Origin: a virus
Reading direction: 5' to 3' (one strand)
Virus record (IMG/VR): IMGVR_UViG_3300033997_000158
Location: 1 to 23,703 of that record
DNA length: 23,703 nucleotides
In this document: positions 7,618 to 14,200 of the stretch, one piece after another
Layout: each line of letters begins with the position of its first letter
Numbering within the stretch: position 1 is the first letter of the stretch
Position numbers and translations under genes: made by a program
Notes under the pieces: generated by a model
What the model was told of the DNA's origin: nothing
The model's input: the letters and a program-made list of their open reading frames with translations, nothing else
Databases searched by the model: none

Positions 7618-8196
7618 TCAGCTTTCTTGAAGTTTCGCCTGAAGCGCTGTGACGGAATCAGTGAACGCCGAGAAAGCTCGGTCCAGCAGTTTGAAGGATC
7701 GCGCATCGGCTCCGCTGCAAACCAGTTTCCACGGCAGCGTTGAAGGTTCGCTGATATCGACCCATGACTTTGTAGCCCAGTCCAATTCTCTGCGGGTCGT
7801 CAATGGCGTGTAGTAGAGGCCGGCATCCGGGGTTTTCCTCGGCTTGCCGTTTTTGAAAAGTCTGCCGATTTCGACGAAATCAGGCCCTGCACTTGTGTGC
7901 CAGCCAGCTGCCATAAGCGCAGGCATCAAGTCATCGAGGTGCTGCTGGAATGACCAGCTGCTGCGATCCTCTTTGGGGCGATATGGCTCGATGGGTTGAG
8001 TGGTCGCGAGCTCAACCTTCGCAAGCTTGAAGGATTTGCGTGCGTTTGTTTCGAGGCACCTTGCGATAAGTGTATCGCCGCGCAGCTCAATCGGTGAGAT
8101 CGCTCTGGCGGAGCCTGGAGAGCTACCGCCGTGATAGATGATGGTGGTTTGCCCCTTGCGCTCAATGACCTGCTGCAGGTGTTCGGTAACGTCCAT
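7618..8196 (-). CDS. WYL-like domain protein of the inserted cassette
   Basis: This leftward gene encodes 192 residues. The chosen ATG at 8196 has an AGAGG eight bases upstream; a longer open frame reaching 8322 would overlap the upstream repressor gene and lacks that support. Residues about 15-50 (TTIIYHGGSSPGSARAISP, then ELRGDTLIARCLETN and RKSFKLAKVE) match the shape of a WYL domain: a strand ending in Y, a conserved P, then A-x-C and a K-S-F strand. WYL domains sense ligands in many transcription regulators. The remainder (from about 65) is a charged helical and strand region with GPDFVEIGRLF and GLYYTPLT that I do not recognise. It lies 13 bases downstream of the ribbon-helix-helix gene, so they are likely co-transcribed. 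Confidence 0.72.
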   Translation of the reverse strand: MDVTEHLQQVIERKGQTTIIYHGGSSPGSARAISPIELRGDTLIARCLETNARKSFKLAKVELATTQPIEPYRPKEDRSSWSFQQHLDDLMPALMAAGWHTSAGPDFVEIGRLFKNGKPRKTPDAGLYYTPLTTRRELDWATKSWVDISEPSTLPWKLVCSGADARSFKLLDRAFSAFTDSVTALQAKLQES

Positions 8197-8209
8197 TGTT
8201 AGCCTCTGG

Positions 8210-8569
8210 CTATTCGTCTGAAGTCGCTGTGCCTTGTGGAAATGAATCGGAAAGGAACTGCAAGCTTCTGGCGATGGTGTGGCGGAGATTTTTGGCGGCG
8301 CGCTCTTCATGCTCCAGCTCAACCAGCTCCATAGGGGTTGGTTTCTTGATCGCCCTTAACTCAGCCAAGCGCGCAGAGCTTTCTTCGTGCAGTTTGCGCA
8401 GCATTAGTAAGGCTGGTGCTGCCGGTGGCTCTACCTGGCTGAAGCTGTCTTGCAGTCGAGCAATGATTTCAGCGGTTGCCGATCGCTTGTTGTGTTTCGC
8501 GGCCTCTTCCACCTGCGCCTTGAGGGCGGCAGGGATACGAAGGTTGAACTGTGGATCTGTGCGGCTCAT
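8210..8569 (-). CDS. Arc/Mnt-type ribbon-helix-helix repressor (Mnt-like position)
   Basis: The protein has 119 residues. The N-terminus MSRTDPQFNLRIPAALKAQV is the classic Arc-family ribbon strand and first helix, followed by RSATAEIIARLQDSF as the second helix. Dimers of this fold insert the paired strand into the DNA major groove. After residue 50 comes a helical tail with ARLAELRAIKKPTPMELVEL, perhaps an oligomerisation region as in Mnt. The ATG at 8569 is chosen because it begins the family consensus; no good Shine-Dalgarno is visible, and an in-frame GTG at 8608 and ATG at 8605 lie within the first operator repeat. Divergent from the second Arc-like gene, it takes the place of P22 mnt, whose product represses ant in the lysogen. 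Confidence 0.82.
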   Translation of the reverse strand: MSRTDPQFNLRIPAALKAQVEEAAKHNKRSATAEIIARLQDSFSQVEPPAAPALLMLRKLHEESSARLAELRAIKKPTPMELVELEHEERAAKNLRHTIARSLQFLSDSFPQGTATSDE

Positions 8570-8599
8570 GGGAGTAGTTCTGATTAACAGAACATGAGG

Positions 8600-8657
8600 A
8601 TGCATCACGGTGCTATTGACGGCAATGCATCACCGTTCTATAACTATGCATCACCGT
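8600..8657. promoter_or_regulatory. Three direct 12-bp operator-like repeats
   Basis: ATGCATCACCGT occurs exactly at 8625-8636 and 8646-8657, and with one change (ATGCATCACGGT) at 8600-8611. Starts are 25 and 21 bases apart, near whole helical turns for the last two. One copy lies just upstream of the -35 box, one within the spacer and one just after the -10 box of the rightward promoter. Ribbon-helix-helix proteins typically bind short tandem sites, so one or both Arc-like proteins are the likely ligands. Confidence 0.7.
8616..8644 (+). promoter_or_regulatory. Sigma-70-type promoter for the arc-like and antirepressor genes
   Basis: TTGACG (8616-8621), a spacer of exactly 17 bases and TATAAC (8639-8644) give 10 of 12 consensus matches. 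Transcription would start near 8651, about 27 bases before the GTG of the arc-like gene. It corresponds in position to P22 Pant. The overlapping repeats make it a repressible promoter. No convincing leftward promoter was found in the same gap. Confidence 0.72.
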
Positions 8658-8677
8658 AATACATAGGGGGTCGTGAA

Positions 8678-8827
8678 GTGAGCAGAGCAGACACGCAAGT
8701 CAATGTCCGGATGCCTGATGCCTTGAAGGCTTGGCTGCAGGAGCAGGCAGCCGCCAACCGTCGCAGCTTCACTGCTGAGGTGGTTATCCGGCTTGAAGAG
8801 TCGAAAAAGATGCAGGAGGCAGCGTGA
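8678..8827 (+). CDS. Small Arc-like ribbon-helix-helix repressor
   Basis: A 49-residue protein from GTG at 8678, with AGGGGG at 8665-8670 seven bases upstream. The sequence VSRADTQVNVRMPDALKAWL gives the ribbon strand and first helix, then RRSFTAEVVIRLEESKK gives the second helix; this is a whole Arc-type domain and little else. P22 Arc is 53 residues. It sits between promoter and antirepressor on the same strand, as P22 arc does, where it throttles both early immunity-I promoters to prevent excess antirepressor. The gene is too short for many gene finders. Its last bases (GTGA at 8824-8827) overlap an alternative in-frame GTG for the antirepressor. Confidence 0.85.
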   Translation: MSRADTQVNVRMPDALKAWLQEQAAANRRSFTAEVVIRLEESKKMQEAA

Positions 8828-8832
8828 CGCTG

Positions 8833-8868
8833 AAAAAGAAAAGCCCCGGCATTGCGGGCCAGGGCTTT
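8833..8868 (-). terminator. Leftward intrinsic terminator in the arc-like/antirepressor gap
   Basis: AAAGCCC (8840-8846) pairs with GGGCTTT (8862-8868), with three further inner pairs (8848-8850 with 8858-8860). Read on the minus strand the stem is followed by TTTTCTTTTT, a good termination tract; on the plus strand only TTT follows. It therefore works best on leftward, antisense transcription from the start of the antirepressor gene, although the same hairpin could slow rightward transcripts. Confidence 0.55.
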
Positions 8869-8895
8869 GGTGTAAATCATTACGAGGCGATTCAC

Positions 8896-9906
8896 ATGGA
8901 AAATACTAACGCAATTTCAAAAGAAAACAATGCCCAGCTCGGAACCGTCGAGTTCCTTGGCAAGCCGCTGACCGTCATCGTTACTGACTCCCAACTGCTG
9001 GTCGCCATGCGCCCGATCTGCGAAGGCATCGGGCTGGACTGGAAGTCGCAGTATGAGCGCATCAAGCGAGACGAAGTGCTTTCGACCTCCATGGTTGTCA
9101 TGACCACACAGATGCCGGGTGATGATCAGAAGCGTCAGGTGACTTGTCTGCCGCTTAGTATGCTCAACGGCTGGCTGTTCGGTGTCGACTCCAAGCGCTG
9201 CAAGCCCTTCATTCGCCAAGCGCTGGTGCGCTACAAATTCGAGTGCTACGACGCCTTGGCGGCCTACTGGCAGGGGCACAGTGCCAAAGCGCTACCTGAG
9301 CCGCCGGCACTGCCTGCGCCTGAAGCGGCTGACCGCATCACCCACGCCTTCCGTGGTTCGCGTGTGGAGTTTCTGGTTGATGGCCGGCAGGTGTGGGTCA
9401 AGGCCAGTTGCATCACCACGGCGCTGGGCTTGGGCAGCTCTGACCGCATCACCCGCAGCCTGGCTGATGACCGCAAGGTCTACCGCATGCGCGGGCAGCA
9501 GAAGCATTGGTTCATCGACCCGGCTGCCGCCTTGCGTGCTGCTGGCTACGTGCGCGAGAGCGAGAAGGCCAAAGCCTGGGAAGAGTGGCTGGCCAGCGTG
9601 CTGAAAACCTTCGATGCCGGTGTGCAGAAGGCAGCGCTGGTTGAAGCCTTGGTGCCGGGGCATACGCCGGTGGAGCGTTACGGCCTGGAGCAATTGCTCG
9701 ATACCAAGCTGCTGTTCAGCCTCGACGAACAGGGTAGGGCGCAGGTTAAGCCGATCCCGCCAGGCGCGGTGATCGTCACCCCGGAGCGCCTGGCCGATGT
9801 GCTGCGTGATCCGTTCACGGTGCCGGTGGAGTACTTGCCCAACCTCATGCAGGTCATCGCCGGCCGCATGGGCGCAGTGCTCCAGCACGCTCTGCCCCGC
9901 CGTTAG
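8896..9906 (+). CDS. Phage antirepressor (P22_AR N-terminal domain plus BRO-like region)
   Basis: The protein has 336 residues from ATG at 8896, with GAGG at 8884-8888 upstream. Residues about 15-128 are a P22_AR-type domain: VEFLGKPLTVIVTDSQLLVAM, then GIGLDWKSQYERIKRDEVL, then CLPLSMLNGWLFGVD and the helix IRQALVRYKFECYDALAAYW. Residues about 150-240 look like a diverged BRO-type domain (VWVKASCITTALGLGSSDRI, then HWFIDPAAALRAAGYV). The C-terminus of about 90 residues is not recognised. Ant of P22 binds and inactivates the c2-type repressor. An in-frame GTG at 8824 would add 24 residues encoded across the hairpin; this is less likely given the ribosome binding site at 8884. Confidence 0.87.
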   Translation: MENTNAISKENNAQLGTVEFLGKPLTVIVTDSQLLVAMRPICEGIGLDWKSQYERIKRDEVLSTSMVVMTTQMPGDDQKRQVTCLPLSMLNGWLFGVDSKRCKPFIRQALVRYKFECYDALAAYWQGHSAKALPEPPALPAPEAADRITHAFRGSRVEFLVDGRQVWVKASCITTALGLGSSDRITRSLADDRKVYRMRGQQKHWFIDPAAALRAAGYVRESEKAKAWEEWLASVLKTFDAGVQKAALVEALVPGHTPVERYGLEQLLDTKLLFSLDEQGRAQVKPIPPGAVIVTPERLADVLRDPFTVPVEYLPNLMQVIAGRMGAVLQHALPRR

Positions 9907-9923
9907 AGCAACCGCTTGCCGAT

Positions 9924-9945
9924 AACCCAGCCAGGTGCTGGGTTT
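9924..9945 (+). terminator. Hairpin after the antirepressor gene, weak terminator
   Basis: AACCCAGC (9924-9931), loop CAGGT, GCTGGGTT (9937-9944) forms an 8-bp perfect stem followed by only one more T and then CGG. It ends the antirepressor unit 18 bases after the stop. The short T-run makes it a weak terminator. The rest of the 97-base gap (9907-10003) holds no clear promoter. Confidence 0.5.
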
Positions 9946-10003
9946 CGGTGTTGGTGCTGATCGGCTAGAGTCCCTGCTACGTCAGATGGGGAGGGAAAGC
10001 CCG

Positions 10004-10759
10004 ATGCAGTGTCCTAAGTGCCGCTATGAGCCGACTATGGCCGAAATGCAGCGCAGCCCGCATGAATGTGTGAAATGTGGTGCATCTTTAGCCACAAATG
10101 CGGGCAAGCAGACTAAGAGTGTCAGGGCGCGGCCCGGCGAGAAGCCAAGCGGAGCCAAGCTTTTAGTGTTTTTGGCGATCATCGCAATTGTTGCGTTGTT
10201 TGCTGGTTTTAAGTTGTTTCAGAGGCAGCAGGCTGTTTCGGCAATTGAGACCGAGCTCCGATTGACGACAGCGCAAACTAGGCAGGTTGTTACGGCACTT
10301 GATGGCGCTGGAGGTATGACATTCGCCGAATACTTCCAGAAGGCGAACTCAGGCATCAGTGAGATTGACGCTGCTATGGTTCGGGTTTCGGTTGTCAGGC
10401 CGTTAGTCGACCTTGCCGTGCCCGCTGAAGCCTATATGAAGGCATCCCAAGAATTGATTCGCAGCATGTCATCCGTTATGCGGATTAGCCTGGAGTATTC
10501 GACCGCTGAGTCCCGGTTGCAGACCGCCAAGGATGATAGCGCTTCTAGTAATAGCTACATTCGAGAGCGGGCCCTTGATCGCCAACTGGAGGCAACCAAT
10601 GAACTCATTGCGCTAATCAAGAAAATTGAGGCTGCGCAGAACAGCACTCGTAAGGCGGCAGCAGATTTGCTGGTTGCGGGAGAGGCAGTTGGCGGTAATG
10701 AGGGAGAGACAGTCATAGCCAGGTCAGTTTTAGAGAGGTTTACAAAAGAATCCAAATAA
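10004..10759 (+). CDS. Zinc-ribbon, single-pass membrane protein (moron candidate)
   Basis: The protein has 251 residues from ATG at 10004, preceded by GGGAGGGAAAG; earlier in-frame starts at 9935 and 9986 lack such a site. Cys3, Cys6, Cys22 and Cys25 (CPKC and CVKC) form a zinc ribbon. A basic linker precedes one membrane segment at about 53-69 (LLVFLAIIAIVALFAGF). The remaining 180 residues are mostly helical and polar, with a likely coiled coil around 155-225 (ATNELIALIKKIEAAQNS). Bacterial proteins with an N-terminal cytoplasmic zinc ribbon, one membrane helix and an extracytoplasmic helical domain are common, but I do not recognise this one. Base composition looks lower in G+C than the tail genes. 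It has its own strong terminator, as expected for a lysogen-expressed extra gene. Confidence 0.8.
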   Translation: MQCPKCRYEPTMAEMQRSPHECVKCGASLATNAGKQTKSVRARPGEKPSGAKLLVFLAIIAIVALFAGFKLFQRQQAVSAIETELRLTTAQTRQVVTALDGAGGMTFAEYFQKANSGISEIDAAMVRVSVVRPLVDLAVPAEAYMKASQELIRSMSSVMRISLEYSTAESRLQTAKDDSASSNSYIRERALDRQLEATNELIALIKKIEAAQNSTRKAAADLLVAGEAVGGNEGETVIARSVLERFTKESK

Positions 10760-10778
10760 CCCGCTTCGGCGGGTTTTT
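10758..10778 (+). terminator. Strong intrinsic terminator closing the inserted cassette
   Basis: CCCGC (10760-10764), TTCG tetraloop, GCGGG (10769-10773), then TTTTT, with two more A-T pairs at the base. It overlaps the stop codon of the membrane-protein gene and separates the cassette from the tail chaperone gene. Confidence 0.88.
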
Positions 10779-10795
10779 ATTGCCCGGAGATAGAT

Positions 10796-11107
10796 ATGAG
10801 TGAAAGCGCTGTAGGTAAAACGGTGATCAAAAAGCTCAGTAATGGTCAGCGTGTGCCTTGCATGGAGCTGACTGTGGGGCAGGCGCGCGGGCTGCTGCAG
10901 CCAAGGCAAGGTAGTGACGTGGTAGATGAGCTGCTGCTTGAGGATTTGCGCCTACCGGACCTACCACTATTCACCGGGCTGAAAGTCGAGGAGCTGGAGC
11001 AGATGCTACCCAGTGACCTAGAGATGCTGGTGGAAGGCTGCAAGGAGGCAAACCCCAGTTTTTTTCGCATGCTGGCCAAGTTGGCCAGCATGAACAAGCA
11101 GGCCTGA
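10796..11107 (+). CDS. Tail assembly chaperone, short form (gpG-like)
   Basis: The protein has 103 residues and is placed immediately before the tape measure gene. It opens with a charged segment (GKTVIKKLSNGQRVPCMELTVGQAR) followed by helices with DVVDELLLEDLRLPDLPLF and GLKVEELEQMLPSDLEMLVEG, and ends with NPSFFRMLAKLAS. Such small acidic, helical proteins coat the tape measure protein during tail assembly and are absent from the virion. Near its 3' end lies a run of seven T in the phase needed for a -1 frameshift, which yields the extended form in the next entry. A ribosome binding site (CGGAGA) precedes the ATG, just after the cassette terminator. Confidence 0.82.
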   Translation: MSESAVGKTVIKKLSNGQRVPCMELTVGQARGLLQPRQGSDVVDELLLEDLRLPDLPLFTGLKVEELEQMLPSDLEMLVEGCKEANPSFFRMLAKLASMNKQA

Positions 11108-11205
11108 GCAATCTGGACGGTCTGTGCTGCCAGTTGATCCGACTCGGCCACCACGGTGTTTGGGCTTACCCGTGGTCCTTATTCCTGCGCGCAATCAAGG
11201 GGTGA
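10796..11205 (+). CDS. Tail assembly chaperone, -1 frameshift extended form (gpGT-like)
   Basis: Ribosomes that slip back one base at 11059-11065 leave the short frame after 90 residues and continue with TCG at 11065 for 46 more, giving a 136-residue protein that stops at 11205, four bases before the tape measure ATG. The added part ends in CCQLIRLGHHGVWAYPWSLF and RAIKG, the aromatic, Pro-Trp-containing style expected for a T domain, which bridges tape measure and tube proteins in lambda. Without this frame the 101 bases between the short form and the tape measure would be non-coding, which is atypical for this compact region. The G/GT pair is conserved in long-tailed phages; the event here is inferred from sequence only. 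Confidence 0.75.
11059..11092 (+). promoter_or_regulatory. Programmed -1 frameshift site with stem-loop
   Basis: T-TTT-TTT at 11059-11065 is in the exact X-XXY-YYZ phase of the short chaperone frame (AGT TTT TTT CGC). A perfect 10-bp stem follows: CATGCTGGCC (11068-11077), loop AAGTT, GGCCAGCATG (11083-11092). The spacer is only 2 bases, shorter than the usual 5-9, so the lowest pairs would open as the ribosome enters. Confidence 0.75.
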
Positions 11206-11208
11206 TGT

Positions 11209-14200
11209 ATGACTGACGTTGAGCTACGGCTGGTTGCGGACGTAGACAATGCCGTTAAGGGCATCGGCAGCCTGAGCAAGGAATATCAGGGGCTGGTGAA
11301 CCAACTGGCCAAGCCGCTGAAGCAGGTGAACGCCTTCCGTGAATTGGAAAGCAGCCTGGAAGGTACTGAGCGGCAAACCCGCTCGGCGCGTGACCGCGTG
11401 CGTGAGCTGGGTGATGAACTGGCGCGCACTGCCGAGCCGAGCAAACAGCTTACGGCGCAGTACCGCGATGCCGTAAATGAGCTGCGCCGTCTGGAGCGTG
11501 CAGAGGGCACGGCCCAGCAGCAGCTGGCCCGGCGTCGCCGCGAGTTGCAAGCCGCGGGCATCGATACCCGTAACCTGGTCACTGAGCAGCAACGCCTTAG
11601 CAAAGAGCTGCAGGGCGCGCTTGGCGCAGGGCAGGCAGATCAGCGACTGCGCTCGGCGCAATCCAACCTGGGTGTTGGCGAGATCGAGCAAACCCAGCGG
11701 CAGCTGGTGGAACTGCGCAACGAATATCGCCTGGTCATGGCCGAAGGGGACCTGTCTGCCAAGCAGCGTGCCGAGGCTGAGGCCAACTATCGGCGTAGCG
11801 TCGCGCAAACCCTGGCTGCGCTGCGTCAGTTGCGTGCCGCCTCGGCGCCTGGGCCCAGCCGTAACGATGCGCAAGCTGCCCTGCAGGCAGAAGCGGCAGC
11901 GGCGGCTGATGCTGCCGAACAACAGCGCCGGCTGGATGCACAGCGCGCATTGGGTGTAGGGCGCATCGAGCAAACCCAGCAGTCGCTGGTTGCCCTGCGG
12001 GCTCAGTACCGTGAGGTGATGGCGGATGCCAGCCTGTCCGGCCGCGAGCGCGCCGAGGCAGAAACGGTTTATCACCAGCGCGTCCGCCAAACCCTGGCTG
12101 AGCTGCGCAACATGCGTGCTGCAATCGCTGACCAGGGTACGCAGGCGCAACGTGCAGCAGCTGCTGAGCTGCAACGCAGTCAAGCTGCGCGCCAGGGTAT
12201 TCGCGCGCAGTCTGCCGCGCTGGCTCAGTTGGTGCGTGAGCAGCGCGCCGCTAGCCTTGAGGCTGCACGCCAGAACCTGGGGGTGAATCGCTATCGCGAA
12301 CTTCAGGCCGAGATCGGCCAGGTGCGCGTGCAGTACCAACTGCTTCGTACCTCCGGCAAGCTGACAACGCAGGAGCTGGCCATCGCGCAGCGATCGATGA
12401 CCGAGCGTGTGCGCGAAACGCAGCGCGCCCTGCGTGAGATGAACGCCGAGCAGCGCCAGGCTAGTGGTATTTCCCGTTTGGCCGGTGGCATCGGCGGGGC
12501 GGTTGGCGCCATTGGCGCTGGCTACACTGCCGTTTCAGCGATCACGGCGGTATCCCGTGCGGCCGATGCTTACAACTTGATGAACGCCCGCCTGCGCCTG
12601 GCAACCACCAGCCAGGAAGAGTTCAATGTCGCGCAGCGTGAGCTGAGCCGTATTGCGCAGGAAACTGAAGCGCCTGTGCAATCGCTGATCACGCTGTATG
12701 GCCGCATCAGCCGTCCGCTGCGTGAGGCTGGCCGCAGCCAGCAGGATATTCTGGCTGTCACTGAGGCCGTCTCGACTTCGTTTCGGGTTTCCGGCGCAAC
12801 GGCACAGGAAGCCGAGAACGGCGTTATCCAATTCGCCCAGGCGCTGGGTGCTGGCGCGCTGCGCGGCGAAGAGTTCAACAGCGTGGCCGAGCAGGCGCCG
12901 CGCTTGATGCAGGCGCTGGCTGACGGCATTGGTGTGCCGGTGGGCGCGCTGAAAGAAATGGCCGCGCAAGGCCAGCTCACTGCTCAGGTGGTTACCGACG
13001 CCCTGACGGGGCAGTTGGAAACGCTGAGGCAGGAAGCCGAGTCGCTACCGGATACCGTTGGTGGTGCAATGACCCGCTTGCGCGACGCATTAACCGAAGC
13101 GCTTGGCGGCACTGATGTGCAGCCTCTAATCGATCAGATTCGGCGCCTTGCTCAAACTCTTTCTGATCCTCAGGTTCAGGAAGGGCTGCAGATATTCACT
13201 GGTTTACTGGTGAAGATGGGCGCTGCTGCAACTGGCCTGGTCAGCGACTTTGCTCGTCTTGGCCCGGAGTTCGCGACTATCGCCGCAGCTGTTTCGGGCA
13301 ACCTGACAGAGCTCGATAGGCTTGATGCGAAGATCAAGATGGTTCGGAGTAGCCTGGAATCGCCCGGGCCAACGGATAGCATCTTCAATTTCCTGACGGG
13401 GGCGACCGAGGCCGACCTGCAAGCTGAGTTGGATATGCTCACCAAGGCTCGCGCCAAGCTGATTGAGCAGCAGACCGGCCTCAATGAGGAAATGCAGTTT
13501 CTGGCTGACGTCGCGCAGGCGGCCGCAGAGCAGGCAAGAAACAACGAAATCGCCAGTTACACCAAGTACATCGCCAACATCGAAACCCTCCGCAAAAGCC
13601 AGATCAAGGCCGCCGAGGAAGCGGCCAAGAAGTTGGTGAGCGCTGAGAAAAAGGCGCTAGGCGATATCGAGAAGGTGCGCGCCGACCGACTCAAGATCGA
13701 GCAGCGGTATCAGGAGGCCTTGGCAACGCTCGGCGGCAGTGGGCAAGCCTCCTACGGCGCCGCGCAATCGCTCAAGGTTGGTGCTCGGCAGGCGTTGCAG
13801 GCAGGCGACGTGGAGGGCGCGCAGCGCCAAGCACAGGCCGCCCTGAAGATGCTGCAGGAGCTGGCCGCAGCCGGCGAGAACACCTATGGCTTCGAAGGAT
13901 TCATCAAGGAGCTGCAGGCGATCGAGCTGGCCGCCAACGATATCGAGCAGACCAATGCTGAGGCGAAGCTGCAGGCTATCCGCGACGAGATAGCCTCGCT
14001 GAAGGATCAGGCCAAGCAGCTGAAGGATATCCCGGTGTCGGTGAAAACCGACGAAGAAACGCTGGAGCAGGTGCGTACACAGATCCAGATGCTGGCCGAG
14101 CAGTTGGGAAAAACGGAGATCGTGCTGCCGGTGCGAGTGGCTATGCCTGACCTGGCCGGTTCTCCAGCTGCGTCGCCAACTGTCCCAGGCTTCGCCGGCG

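Noticed and set aside
8197-8322. N-terminal extension of the WYL-like gene to 8322
   Set aside because: It would overlap the ribbon-helix-helix gene by about 110 bases; the ATG at 8196 has an AGAGG at good distance and starts the domain-like sequence.
8570-8660. A leftward promoter for the Mnt-like gene
   Set aside because: Only fragments such as GTTAAT on the minus strand were found, without a matching -35 box at 16-18 bases. A promoter must exist but I cannot place it.
9907-10003. A promoter for the zinc-ribbon membrane protein gene
   Set aside because: A TAGAGT at 9966 has no acceptable -35 box at the right distance, so I did not call it.
7599-10795. An insertion sequence or transposon as carrier of the inserted cassette
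   Set aside because: No transposase, terminal inverted repeats or target duplication can be seen at the borders; recombination between phages explains it as well.
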